DNA of 64,000 bases, taken from positions 248,001 through 312,000 of the forward strand of contig MU839831.1 in the NCBI GenBank assembly GCA_030411725.1. The letters are read 5' to 3'. Under the pieces are notes generated by a model that was given only the letters and a program-made list of their open reading frames with translations, was not told where the DNA came from and made no database searches. Position 1 is the first letter of the stretch; each line of letters opens with the position of its first letter. Origin of the DNA: Echria macrotheca (Eukaryota > Ascomycota > Sordariomycetes > Sordariales > Schizotheciaceae). Below are positions 44,121-55,359 of this stretch, in pieces. A program made the position numbers and the translations under genes.

Positions 44121-46451
44121 CTACCGCAGCTCATCTAGGTAATTGACCAGCCGCTTCTTGATCACGACGCCCACGACCCTGGCCGTTTCCTCCTCGACGA
44201 CAATCATATACCGCAGCCCGAGCTTCCCGAACATCTCCACGGCGTATTCAACCGGCGCCAGGGCAGTCACGGTCACTGGGCTGCGATCGACAAAATCTGA
44301 TACTATGTCATGAAGCAGATCAACCTCTTCGTCGTCTCCCCCGTCGAGCATGCTTAGCGCATATTCCAGCTCGACCTCGGGCAGATACCCGTGGCAGATG
44401 CATCGCTCGTTTACTAGCACCAGCCCGGCATCTAACAACCCGCGCGATTTAAGCTTAGCCAGTTTGTCCTGCAGGATGGCCTTGCGCACGCGGTACTCGG
44501 ACCCCGTATACAATATGATCTCGTCCATCGTGTTGGCTGGCGGGATTAGGTCCTCCATGGTACCGCGCTTTCCATGGCTCAACGACATGGAGCGAACGCG
44601 GCCGAGGGCGTGCTCGGCATCGAGGAACGGGTGGCCCAACAGGTGCTGGGCGAGATCGTAGACTCCGTCCTCGCTGATGGAGTCGGCGACCCACTTCGCC
44701 GTGAGGATGGCTATCATGAAGGGCGGGATGAAATTCACCTCCCCAGTGAGCTCAAACATGATCACAGCCAGACTCACCGTCATCCGGCTGACGCCCGCAA
44801 GGAAGGCGGCCGCGCCGACCATGGCGAAGATGCCTGGCGAGATGCCGGGGATCACCTGGCCGACCATGCGGCCGAACAGCGCACCGGCGTCAAGAGCCGG
44901 AATGATGACTCCCGACGGCACCTTGCAGCCGAAAGTGATGACGGTCAGCAGCAACTTCACAAACGTCCCGGATATCAGCCAGAGGTAATAGGCGTTCGTC
45001 TCGCCGGCGGCAGTTTCGGCCTCCTGGCGACAGAGCCATGTTTCGTTGTCTTGGTGGCAGTCGACCAGGAGCTCAGCCATGACGATGTCGCCGGTATCGC
45101 GGATCAGCCGGTTCGGGTGCTGCAGAAGGGCAGTGGCGAAGACGACCAAGACCAGCTCGAGCACCGGGTTGTCCTTGATGAAGGGGAGGGTACGGAAGAA
45201 GCGCGACCAGCGGAAGTTGGCCCGGCAGAAGACGCCGCCGAACAGCCCACCGCAGATGCCGAGCAGGACAAAGACAAGGTAGTGCGAAACAGCGTAGTCC
45301 ACGCCGTAGTTCGTCTCGAACAGTACCAGCTTGCCCGTCCCTGTGGGGTTGAGCTGCTTGAGCGTCACAGCAGCGACAAGCGAGCATAGGAAGGACCGCC
45401 ACATGACGCGTCGCGGGAAGTAGGTGCTGATCTCCTCGTAGCTGAACAGCACTCCGCCGATGGGCGCGCCAAAGGCTACCGACAGCCCGGCCGAGCAGGC
45501 GACGCTGAGGATCTCGCGCATCTTGCGCCCGCTCTGGCGGTACTTGGGGAAGCACGAGGCGACGAGGTGGCCGACGCACGCGCTGATATGCACAAAGGGC
45601 CCTTCCTTGCCGAGACACATGCCCGTGGCGACGGCGAAGGTGGCGCCGATGGCCTTGACGACGAGCACGCGGGCTGACAGGAAACCGGGGATCACGAATC
45701 CCGAGAGGATCGTCTTGATCTCGGGGATGCCGCTGCCGGCGGCCATGTACATCGTCTTGCCCACCGCCGTCTCGGTGTACGGATTCTCATCGTCGTTCTT
45801 GTCCTGGTCGGTACCCTGGTCGGAGCCCAAGTGGTCGGGATGGACGGAAGGCAACCGCGTCCGCGTCGTCATGGTCACGGCGCCGGCCACCAGGCCGAAA
45901 AGCAGCGCAAAGCCAACGTAGACGGCATACGCGGCGACCGAGTCATCGCCGTCGCTCGCCCAGGTCCGCCACGCGCTACATGTCGCCTTCGCGTCTCCTG
46001 GCGACAATGCAGTAGATGATGCACAGCACGCCGCCCGGTTCGTCCACGGTCTGCCCGGGCAGTATCCCGTCTTCCAGTCGGCCACGGTCGCGACGCTAAC
46101 GTCCACCACGAAGGCTACGGCCGCTGTCACCACGCCGATTAGGAAGGCGACGATCCAGCCCTGTGCGGCGTCCCACCAGGCGTGGAGACGGCGTCGGATG
46201 TTGTTGCCCGGGTGGTGGGAGTGGATGCGCCGGTGCCGGGCCGAGTCGGTGACGAGATCGCGGAGCCAGTCGATGGTGGTGTAGTCGTTGTATGGGAGGC
46301 GTTCGGGGATTGGGGAGGTGAGGGTCGTTTCGCCTGCGAGCGAGGGGGTTGAGCGGAGGGACTCGATGTCCCCGTCGTAGGAGCCGGGGCGGCGTTTGCG
46401 GATGCTTGGTGTGGATGGTGAGGGGGGGAGGAGGGGGGTTGTTTCTGCCAT
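44121..46451 (-). CDS. CLC family chloride channel/antiporter with CBS domains
   Basis: A single exon of 776 residues from the ATG at 46451 (MAETTPLLPP, a start common in fungal CLCs). An in-frame ATG 45 bases upstream is possible. Signature motifs are GSGIPE (239-244), GKEGPFVH (281-288, with gating Glu283) and GVIIPALDAGALFGR. About a dozen membrane helices span 95-610, and two CBS-like segments fill the C-terminus (about 640-776). A Cys-containing luminal loop lies at 129-160. The gating glutamate favours exchange or gated chloride transport in an endomembrane or the plasma membrane. Yeast Gef1 is the best-known fungal relative. Confidence 0.94.
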   Translation of the reverse strand: MAETTPLLPPSPSTPSIRKRRPGSYDGDIESLRSTPSLAGETTLTSPIPERLPYNDYTTIDWLRDLVTDSARHRRIHSHHPGNNIRRRLHAWWDAAQGWIVAFLIGVVTAAVAFVVDVSVATVADWKTGYCPGRPWTNRAACCASSTALSPGDAKATCSAWRTWASDGDDSVAAYAVYVGFALLFGLVAGAVTMTTRTRLPSVHPDHLGSDQGTDQDKNDDENPYTETAVGKTMYMAAGSGIPEIKTILSGFVIPGFLSARVLVVKAIGATFAVATGMCLGKEGPFVHISACVGHLVASCFPKYRQSGRKMREILSVACSAGLSVAFGAPIGGVLFSYEEISTYFPRRVMWRSFLCSLVAAVTLKQLNPTGTGKLVLFETNYGVDYAVSHYLVFVLLGICGGLFGGVFCRANFRWSRFFRTLPFIKDNPVLELVLVVFATALLQHPNRLIRDTGDIVMAELLVDCHQDNETWLCRQEAETAAGETNAYYLWLISGTFVKLLLTVITFGCKVPSGVIIPALDAGALFGRMVGQVIPGISPGIFAMVGAAAFLAGVSRMTVSLAVIMFELTGEVNFIPPFMIAILTAKWVADSISEDGVYDLAQHLLGHPFLDAEHALGRVRSMSLSHGKRGTMEDLIPPANTMDEIILYTGSEYRVRKAILQDKLAKLKSRGLLDAGLVLVNERCICHGYLPEVELEYALSMLDGGDDEEVDLLHDIVSDFVDRSPVTVTALAPVEYAVEMFGKLGLRYMIVVEEETARVVGVVIKKRLVNYLDELR

Positions 46452-47402
46452 GGTGTTGTACCTTGTTGTTCCTGAGGGGTCGTGGTGATGTCCCATCTGC
46501 GGCGGCGGTCTACAATGTCTGTCGGTTTGGTGTTTTACTCTGGCATGAGATGCACCATGTGTTTTCGAGGAGACTACATTTCTTCTGACTTGGTTTTCTT
46601 GTACTTCTATCTCTCACTCGCGCGCAAAAGTGTCACTATCTTTGTGGCTTCGATGGCGCTGCAGACTGACATCAGAGAGCGCACGCCATGGTGAAAAAGA
46701 TAAGAGATGGAGGGGGAGAAGGGGGGAGGAGATAAGATGGGTTTGGTGGGGTATCAATTGCGGCTTGACATTCTCACTGGATGTGATGGATGTGACGACG
46801 GGGTCGCAGAACCACACCGAATTTGAGCCAGCCTTTCAAAAGAATTGCCAAGCAGAATTCTAAGGTCAGCATCACCTTGGAATCATAACTGTGGTTATAT
46901 GAATATATGCCAGCACGAGCCTCAGCCGGGGCCGTGACTGATGTGGTGAAAATGGACGAGGTTGCAAAGGTTGGTTTCCCGCTCCAGTGCACGGAAGTGG
47001 GGTTCGTATGGTTGTTGGGTGAAGGGGTCTGTATCCCGCGTACAATACCTATTGATTGTACTTGTACTCAAAGATACAACATGCCAAACTCGACACCCCC
47101 AAAAGGCTTGAGAGCGACAATAATAGATACTGACTGATCCTAACCTTAATGATGGGCAGAGAAGAAGAACATTGGATTGGGATAAGAGTGGGAAGAACAC
47201 GAGAGGCATTGGACAATACAAACAGAATTTAAGTTCTGAGCACGCAACAGTCCTCCTCACTCATTGCTCACAATGTGGTGGTTACCCAGATTACGCAGTG
47301 ACAACCGAAACTAGCGTCCCATAAAGACATAACAAAGTAAGCTTCTTTGACACAAACCACAGTCCAAAAATCAACAATTACATTATTCCCCCAACCCCGA
47401 TA
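46452..47402. other. intergenic region
   Basis: Promoter side of the CLC gene and 3' flank of the 7TM gene. Only short frames. Confidence 0.5.
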
Positions 47403-49021
47403 TCAAACAGCATCACGGCCCCACCCACTCTTCTTCCCATCGCTATCGTAAAACTCAACGCTATACCGACTCGTCTGCACAATCGCCCCCTTTCCAGCAA
47501 GCGCCTCCTTATCCAGAATATTCATCTCACTCCCCTCAGTCCCCTCGCTGGTCCGTGACCGACTAGTCCCCGTGCGGACGGCGGTGCGGTTGTTGTTAGC
47601 CGTCTGCGAGGAGGACGTGTGCATATACCGCGACTTTTTGAACGATGTGCTGCCGTTCGCATCGCTGCCGCCGGCCGTCATCATGGCCGAGCTGCCGTGG
47701 TGACGAGACAGAATAGTCTTCTTGACGTCCTGGATGAGCACGCGCAGGATGGGGATGCTGGCGGCCATGATGGTGACGGTGCTCTCGGCGTTGGACCAGT
47801 AGTTTAGGTCGACCGCGTCGTCTGTTATTTTGTTGTCTTAGTAAACCGTTGTCGTTCTTTCTCCAAAAGTTGCTGTACTTACAAATATCGAAAGTCTCGA
47901 TGCTGCGGAGATAGGACGCCTTGACGAAGGAGGTTACGCCGGCGCTGCGAGTCATAAGATGTTAGATACCTGTGATGTAGTCATTGAACAAAAACAACTT
48001 CGAGACTTACAAGACACCCATGCTCATGGCAAAGATGACGCCAATCTTCTCCTTCTTTTGCATCTGGAGGTTCCAGAGCAGCTTCCAGGGAAGAAGGGCC
48101 AGGACGATATCCATGACTCCGGAATAGACTGTTGTTGTAGCAGAGTTAGACCATCTCATTCTGCCACAGCATTACGAGAAAAGGGGAAAGGCAGAAGGAG
48201 AGAGACACAAACATACCGGCTGAGAAGATATCATAGTTCACAACCACCTCAATCGGCCAACACGTCCCCGGAACAGCACCAGTAAAATCCCACAGCTTAT
48301 CAAGCGGCCAGCAGTGGATATAGTTGATCAACCCCGTGACGCCCATAAAGACATTCATCGAGATGATCAGAGCCCAGATGAACTTGCGCATCCAGCCCTC
48401 AGTCAGACGCAGGATGGTCAGGGCGAAGCTGGTCTTGGACCAGACCGAGGCGCAGATGGACAGCGTGCCGCCGACGGAGAAGACTTTGAACATGGGGCCG
48501 AGGTCCTCGAATGGCACGTCCCAGGTGTGGTGGCCGAAGCCCATGCCGACGGTGACGGAGATGATGATGGATTCGGCCAAGATGGCAATCTGTGTAGGGA
48601 GGATGTGTTAGTAAATAAGTGCTGTGTATGTGCCTTCCTCCCCGTCTATATGTCATCCACTGCCAAACAAAGCCTTTGGTACATATGATGATGATGAAAT
48701 GTAGAAGAAAGAAAAAAAACCCACCCAAGCAGCCGTCAAGATCCAATCATCCCACCACAGTCCCCTCGACAGGACCGTCTTACAGTACAACCGCAACGCC
48801 AAGAAGATAGCCGACACCCCGGTAAGCGTCCAGACGACGGCGTTGAGCTTCGGTCCGAGGGTATCGTGAGGCAACGCGGCGATCTGCTCCGGCGTCAGCA
48901 CCGGTGGACCCCCGACCGGCGTGGTCGGTGGTGTGCCGCCGGCGCCGGCCCCGGATGACGACGGATCGGACCCGGTAGCGGCCGCCCGCCGAAGGATATC
49001 CCCAAAGATGGACGACGTCAT
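47403..49021 (-). CDS. rhodopsin-like seven-TM membrane protein (PTH11-related type)
   Basis: Five exons, 49021-48725, 48589-48217, 48128-48011, 47944-47883 and 47821-47403, give 422 residues. An extracellular Ser/Gly/Pro-rich N-terminus (about 10-45) is followed by seven hydrophobic helices. These include LNAVVWTLTGVSAIFLALRL, IAILAESIIISVTVGMGFG and VYSGVMDIVLALLPWKLLW. The motifs LYCKTVLSRGLWWDDW, FSVGGTLSICASVWSKTSFA and DLNYWSNAESTVTIMAASIPILR are hallmarks of the fungal rhodopsin-domain family (PF20684). A long cytoplasmic Ser/Thr-rich tail ends the protein. Likely a surface receptor-like protein; no CFEM domain is present. Intron 1 (135 bp) is longer than the others. Confidence 0.92.
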
Positions 49022-50757
49022 GATAACGGGCGATCTTATGTGTGACACAAAACGTTACTTTTTCAGATCTTTGGATCTTGATCTGATCTGACAATCAGAC
49101 AAGTCTCTTTTTGATCGACGACCTCTCCCAGGAAAACAAGAAACAAGAATAAAAAAAACTGGGGACCATGGCCATCATTTTAAGTTTCTGTCCTTCAGCT
49201 AAAAAATAGCTTCAATCCAACGGAGAGCTAGTTTAGTTCCCCAAACCCCCGGACCCGACAAGCAAAAAAATGGTTCGTTCCTCTCTTCTTCAGAGCACGG
49301 ATGTCACAAGTGTAAAAAAGCGTATTACCAGGGAATGCAACCAACTCGCGCAATGGCACGGACGTGTGGCCTTTTGTTGCGCGAAGCCATGTTACTGCTT
49401 CGGGAAAGGCCTGGCGTGTCGTGCGCTTTGTCAACAGCATGTCTGGCATGTCTGCATGGTGCTCGGTCCCCTCCGGCCTGTCTGCGCACCGCACCGGTGG
49501 CACCGGCTCGCCGGGACTGCCTGTCGGATTGCGGCATGCTACTCTGGAGTCTAACGTTACCGGGCGCTGCACTGCAGGCTTGACAGTCCCCGTGCGGGGA
49601 AAGTTGGTTGACACTGACATTGGTCATGAAGTTTTCAAGGGTCCGCCGTCTTCGGTCTAGACTAGTGTAAGACCGTGCATCTCATCGGGGTTGGGGGAGG
49701 TCCACCACGAAGAACCGGTGAGACTAAACCGTACTGGTAGAGGGAAGGAACTTGTTCAGCTCCCGTAGACTAGTTTCGTTAGTGCTCCGTCTAGAGCTTC
49801 AGGTCGATCGAGCTATCTCGCCAGGCTAGCTGGACACGAGTCAGTACCGACGAGTTAACGAGATGAAGGGGATAAACTGCTAAAAAAAAATGAGATTGAG
49901 AGATCGAGTCATTCATGTCTACTATTGACTCGGAGAATCGACCATTGACGGGACCGGAATGATCTGATGAGGAGGAGCCCGAGAGTTTGTGGAGAGACTT
50001 GTAAGCCGGACAGGGATTGTCACAGCACGCCGGCCCGGTCCCCGCACCTCCTGCCGAATGTTTGAGAGGACCTACCACAGTAACGACACTGTTGGCCCTC
50101 AAAAATCTCTATATATAACCCCAACCCTTGGCTTCACACACAGCCAAATGCATTGCCAGGTGTCAGACTTTCAAGAAAAGCCTAACTAGCCACAAAACGC
50201 TCAAATGCGCAATAAAAACGAGGACTGTCGATTAGAAAAGCTGATGCTTTGGGAGGTTCGAGAAGGGTACGACGGCGGAGGATTTTTCTCATCGTCGCGC
50301 GGGTTGCAGGTTAATTGGTGTTGATTCTGGTGCAGATGGCTGTGAGCGATGAATGGGATGCTGGCGGGCGAGTAACACAGCTTGCGAATGAGATTCTGTT
50401 GTGGGGTGGGTGCCTTAGGCCCCACACCACCATAACTTCCATCCTGGACCTTCCTGCCTTTTCCACCTTCACACTTCACGGCCATAGAACAGATAGATCT
50501 ATGGATCAGTTCACCCAAACCCCCATCAGATTCTGTTCCGTGTAAGGGTGCTTGTTATTGGAACAACGCGTCCACAATGTCTGCCGACCACGAAATTTCA
50601 GACCTCATCGTGGAGCAGCTGAGCCACAGTCTCAGATGGCCGTAAATGCCGGTTAAACTGGCCTGCGCCTCTTCCTGATATTGCATGCAGAGGAGAGGTA
50701 TATCTTCTTCCCCGGTTTCTTCTGCCCAAGACATGGCCATTTGATTGCCTTCGCCAT
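49022..50757. other. intergenic region
   Basis: About 1.7 kb with overlapping short frames on both strands (49228-49660 is the densest), none with a domain. Confidence 0.45.
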
Positions 50758-50885
50758 GTTGGGCCAGGCAGGAGCACCCAGGGAAGATGAAGGCACGTAT
50801 GGACCCAGGGCACTGTATTTAGCCAGCCACAGGCTCACTTCTCCTCTTCGAAAGAGAAAACATCCTTACTTGCACTTCTTCAGCT
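50758..50885 (+). repeat. dispersed repeat, copy 3, upstream of a membrane protein gene
   Basis: Matches copy 1 closely: GGGCCAGGCAGGAGCACCC, GAAGGCACGTATGGAC, CACTGTATTTAGCCAG, and TTACTTGCACTTCTTCA. It ends 60 bases before the ATG at 50946, so it covers the core promoter and leader position of that gene. Confidence 0.8.
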
Positions 50886-50945
50886 ATTTCCCCGACCGTT
50901 GGCTTCTGCTTCGACAACCTCCAGTTATCCTCAATCTCGGCCGCC

Positions 50946-53030
50946 ATGGCGGGCGAATTCATAGGCCCGCTCCATCTTTACACCCCAGCCGAGATCGCAG
51001 AGGCACGCCAGAGACACGGTTCAGCCGCGGCAGATTTGCCGCTGTCCAAAAGTGCAGAGGCGAGTACCATCACCACACGGAGGCCGAGTGCCGACTATTC
51101 AGCCACCGCCCAATGCTGCCCAACACCTGCTCAGGATGGCGACTCCGAAGACAGCCCAAGCGAGGGTGCGAAAACGTCTCTTGATCCAGGTCTACCGATA
51201 TACCGGAATCGGAGGAACTCTTGTCCTATATGCCTCGTTGCGGTCATATATATCGGCACCATTATCATCTGCATAATGCTCACAGCGAACGTCATAAAGA
51301 CAAGCGGTGGGCAATTCTCGGAGGATAGAGGGTGTGATGACGGCCAGCCCCTTTCCGCAATGGAAGCACAGTTCCAGATCAACATGCCTCGGTTTCGAGA
51401 CTTGTCTTTCGCTCAAGCAAAGCTGATTGACCTCGTGTGGGATATAGCCATCGGCCAGGGCGGCCGGTTACTCCACGCTTGGGTGTTTTACCACGTCTCA
51501 TGCAGAGCCATTACTTGGGTCCTGGAGTACTCTGCGTTGCGGTACGACCTTCTTCTCGAGATGATGTTCTCTTCGGGCTCTTCTTCTTCGCTTTGGTCCC
51601 TTGTGAAATCTCTGGGTGGGAAGCAGCAGCCCACCAGGGTATTCCTGACCTTGGCAATTTTGACATACGGGGTAGTGCACATCATCATCTTTGCTCCTAT
51701 TTGGAGCGCTGCGACAGGCTACCAGAGTCCTAGCACCGATGGCGTTACGATGCCGGACCGGTCGTGGGTGGTAAAGAAGAACGCCACACTGCAAATGTGC
51801 TGGCTGCTGAATTCGCGGGCAGCCGGTGAGCTCAATGCTACGACAAGAGTTATACTTGGCCCCCAGTTTGGAACTGTGCTAGGTTCCCTTGTGAATCTCA
51901 CTGGCCAGGACGGACATGGCATGTGGGATGCCTATGAGGGTAGTCCTGATCTTTTCGGTGATATTTCCACCTGTGAGACAATTTCTTGTCCCCTAGCGTC
52001 ATTGAAATACCTAACCAGTTTTTGATTCTCAGACGCAAAGTCCAAAGCAACTGTTGGAAATTTTCTCCGAAACTTCCGGACACTTTACGGTAACCCCGTC
52101 ACATGCAGGAAATGCATCAACCCAAAGTTCACGTGGCTAAACGATGCTTCGGACAACCAATTAGGGGCCACGGGCTTCGACCAGGTTTACTTCGCTGGAG
52201 AAGGCCCGATAATAAACGGCAGCGACAATCAGTTCCCCGATGAGATACAGGGCTGGCAGCTCCGAGCCCTTTCGCAACCACCGGTGGCGGCCGCCGATGG
52301 GAATTTCTCTGTAAACTACACGCGGCACGGCAAGCAGGGCAGCACACGGGGCTCCGCAGCAGCCTCTCGCGCAATGTTCCAGCTAAATACAAGCTCTGTA
52401 TCAACACCGGACGATATCCCCTATAACTCGACCTTCTGGTTCAACAATACACTGTTCAAAGTCCCTGCACCTTTTCTGGATTTGAGTGGCAACTGGTACG
52501 TTTGGCAGCAGAGCGTACTCTTAATGGTTCGTGCACTAATGTGCTTGTTTAGCAGCCGCTGGTCACCAACATTTGCGCTGGGCGAATGCATTTGTTACAA
52601 AGGTCAGCCTCTGATGGAGGATTTCAGGGCCAACAAGTTCTGTACTGGTGCTGACATATACGTTTGGGGCTTCTCGTCTACTGTATTGCTTACCGCGCTG
52701 ATCCTCGAGGCTGTATGGTCTCTTGTCTTTCTGCTGTTTTGGATGGTGATATCCGTTAAAAGCACGCTCGTCCCTTTCACAAATTCCGGTGTCGGGACTA
52801 TCAGGAACCTCCTGGACCTTTCAGACGCGATTGACAAAGATTTGGGCGGAAACACCAGCTGGTATTCGGACAGCCACTTGCGCAGAGAGCTTAGGAAGCG
52901 ACACCCGGTTGGGTACGAAGTGCAGGATAAGGGTGATGGGGTCAAGCATCTGGCCCTGGTCCCTTTGCCACAAGCTCGGAGAACGGTGGACCGGGCTATC
53001 ACTTTCGAGTCTATAAAGCGATACGTATAG
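50946..53030 (+). CDS. large multi-pass membrane protein, family not recognised
   Basis: Exons 50946-51972 and 52033-53030 with a 60-bp GTGAGA...TCAG intron give 674 residues. A Ser/Pro-rich cytoplasmic start (1-90) is followed by CLVAVIYIGTIIICIMLTAN (about 95-115). Further hydrophobic segments lie at about 165-195 and 237-260 (VFLTLAILTYGVVHIIIFAP). A long, probably extracellular loop has several N-glycosylation sequons and Cys pairs such as CRKCINP. The last helices include VLLTALILEAVWSLVFLLFW. The C-terminal tail is basic. The plan resembles large uncharacterised fungal surface proteins; I do not assign a function. Confidence 0.82.
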
Positions 53031-53369
53031 GTGCAGGCAGCCAAACAGGTCATTAAATGGATGAGAAAAGAAATAGATAAATGAAAACTGAGTTACCTAT
53101 TACCCCCCCCCCCCAACCACATCGGGGTCCTCTATGGCGAGGGAGCGCGATGCTGTCGAACAACGCCGGACGCTGACCATTTCTGCCTATCACGATTCAG
53201 ACATTTCACTGGGTATAATTATGCACTCATTATTTCCGATATGGGCTTTTTATTGTTTTAATGATTAGGTACTTGAATACCTAATTTTTTTCAATTATTC
53301 TTTTTTCAGAGAAAGAAAGACCGTTCATGTGGTAAACCACCTCGTAGTTGGCTATCTCATATCAACGAC

Positions 53370-54455
53370 CTACCTGCTCGAAGGACCATGGGCACGGTAA
53401 AATTCACTGGGAATCCGTCTTCGAGGGATCTTCTCCCACATAAACTGGTAGATGGCCTCGAGGCTGGGCTCCAACTGAGGCGGGAACTCATCCCCGGCGT
53501 GCGCCTCAAGAACCTCAAGAGCCTGCTCAATATAATCAGCCGCCATGACAATCCTGATCAGCGTGCTGACGTGCATCTGGGTCCCCGGGATGTACCCCGT
53601 CTCGACGCTGATGTGGCCAGTAGCCAGCCACCGCCTCAGTAAAACCTCGAGAAACGCCGCCACGGCCGAGAGAATGAATCCCCTTGCTCCGACCTGAATC
53701 AGCATGGGCTCGAGATGGCGCCAGGTCGCCTTTCTGCGCACGACGTTGCGGCGCAGATCAACGATCCGGTAAAAGCTGTCCTTGAGCCGCTCGATGACCC
53801 CCTCGGCGCGCTGCAGAACCTCGGGAACCCTGCTGAGGTTCCGGATCCTGCTCGCGTGCCGCTCAAAGTCAGCCGCGGGAACGAACCACTCACCTTGATC
53901 ATCCTCCTCTGCTGTCGCCCGGTAGGCGGGGAGCGCGCTGAGTGATTCAGGCTCGGAGTCCTCCTCCTCCTTGATAGAGGCGCCGTCATCAGACACGGGC
54001 AGCTGCGTGTAGTTCATGTCGTCCTCCTCCAGGGCCTGGAGGCGGGCGTCTACAGCCGCGCGGCTGGCGCCGTCAGAGAGCATGGTGAGGGCCACGGCAT
54101 GGCGGAAGAGCGAGACGGCCGGGCCGCTGTTCGAGGTCGCCAGGAAAGCTTGACGGATCTCTTCGGGTGTCGCATCGGGGCCGACGGCGAGCACCTCGTA
54201 CGGGTTAAAACCCAGCAGCTCGGGTCTGATGTTCTCATCATCTCCAAACGACGGCGTCTCGCCGCGAAGGCGTGCATCAAGAGCCGCACGCCGGGTCTCG
54301 TTGGAGAGAATCTCATAGGCGAGATGAACTTGAACGAGCCCGGCGGTTGTCGGTTCGATTCTCTCGTCAAATGCGAGCCGGAGCTGCTCGGGCGTGGCGT
54401 CGCGGGGGACACCGAGGACCTCATAGGGGTTCATGTTGATCTCCCGCGGATCCAT
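53370..54455 (-). CDS. protein with two J-like repeats lacking the HPD motif
   Basis: A single exon of 361 residues. Two repeats each open like a DnaJ domain: NPYEVLGVPRDATPEQLRLA (9-28) and NPYEVLAVGPDATPEEIRQA (84-103). Each closes with the J-domain helix III/IV pattern (AYEILSNETRRAALDARL; ALTMLSDGASRAAVDARL). The helix II-loop part with His-Pro-Asp is missing in both, so Hsp70 stimulation is not expected. An acidic linker (about 140-190) leads to a helical C-terminal region rich in Arg and Leu (about 200-350) without a recognised domain. I know of no name for this architecture; the duplication and parallel loss are the striking points. Confidence 0.82.
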   Translation of the reverse strand: MDPREINMNPYEVLGVPRDATPEQLRLAFDERIEPTTAGLVQVHLAYEILSNETRRAALDARLRGETPSFGDDENIRPELLGFNPYEVLAVGPDATPEEIRQAFLATSNSGPAVSLFRHAVALTMLSDGASRAAVDARLQALEEDDMNYTQLPVSDDGASIKEEEDSEPESLSALPAYRATAEEDDQGEWFVPAADFERHASRIRNLSRVPEVLQRAEGVIERLKDSFYRIVDLRRNVVRRKATWRHLEPMLIQVGARGFILSAVAAFLEVLLRRWLATGHISVETGYIPGTQMHVSTLIRIVMAADYIEQALEVLEAHAGDEFPPQLEPSLEAIYQFMWEKIPRRRIPSEFYRAHGPSSR

Positions 54456-55359
54456 GATGAATGAAGACTTACTCTTCCTTGCTTACCTTATCCCGGAGTG
54501 GTTTCTGCTGGTTAGTAGAGTACACTTCCAGATAAGGCTGAGAAGATGGGTGAGTAGTGAAGAAGTCGATCTAGAGATGGCATCACATCGCTTTATATAT
54601 AGAAACATCTGGCGAGGTTGTTACAATACCATTCAAATATCAACGGCACTGTGAATGGCCAGGAACCCTATCCAGATCTGATTTCTTTGTTCATGATCTG
54701 GACATCGGTGGCAAGTAGCACATGTGCAATAAACCTCAGTCTGCATTTTCTTGAAATGCCAAGTCGCGCACGACAAAGAACATGCCTCGAGAATAGCATT
54801 GTCTTCGTTCCCTTTGTCTCTGAGTTCTACCGCAAAATTCTACAGCTAAGCCTATCGGTGCACTCTTGCGTTGTTCCTTCATACAACAGTGGCATTCCTT
54901 CTAACAGTAGCATTCCATTCGTACTGGTTTAACATGCTTGACTCGGGCTCTCAAACTCATGCCACCTGCCCTCTTACAAAAGTTGCAAGTATCTCAATCA
55001 TAATATCAAACGCTATGAATAATTATACCCAACGTACTCCGTACCACCGTCCGTCACACGGCTAATTCGCCCCGGCGGCTGCGGAATGATCCGCGAAACC
55101 TTACCCGTCCCCCTCCTCGCACTTACAAAAAGTAGCCTATTCTCCGCACTTGTAGGATGCGATGCACCGTTGGCACCCTTTGCGGATCTGGAATAGATCT
55201 ACACCCGAGGTTGCTGGTCTCGATACTTTGACGACATCATCTTGCTTGATAGCCATCACGCTGAATTCTCCCCCCTTTTATCACTCGAATAGCTCATCTC
55301 ACATAACCTTTTTAAGAAATTCACATAACGAACGAGAATACATAGTTTCTTATAACAAA
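54456..55359. other. AT-richer intergenic region
   Basis: Promoters of the divergent J-like and alcohol dehydrogenase genes. No gene seen. Confidence 0.5.

Noticed and set aside
44574..45389. Plus-strand frame (271 codons) opposite the CLC gene
   Set aside because: Antisense shadow; translation is low-complexity and charged, while the minus strand has all CLC signatures.
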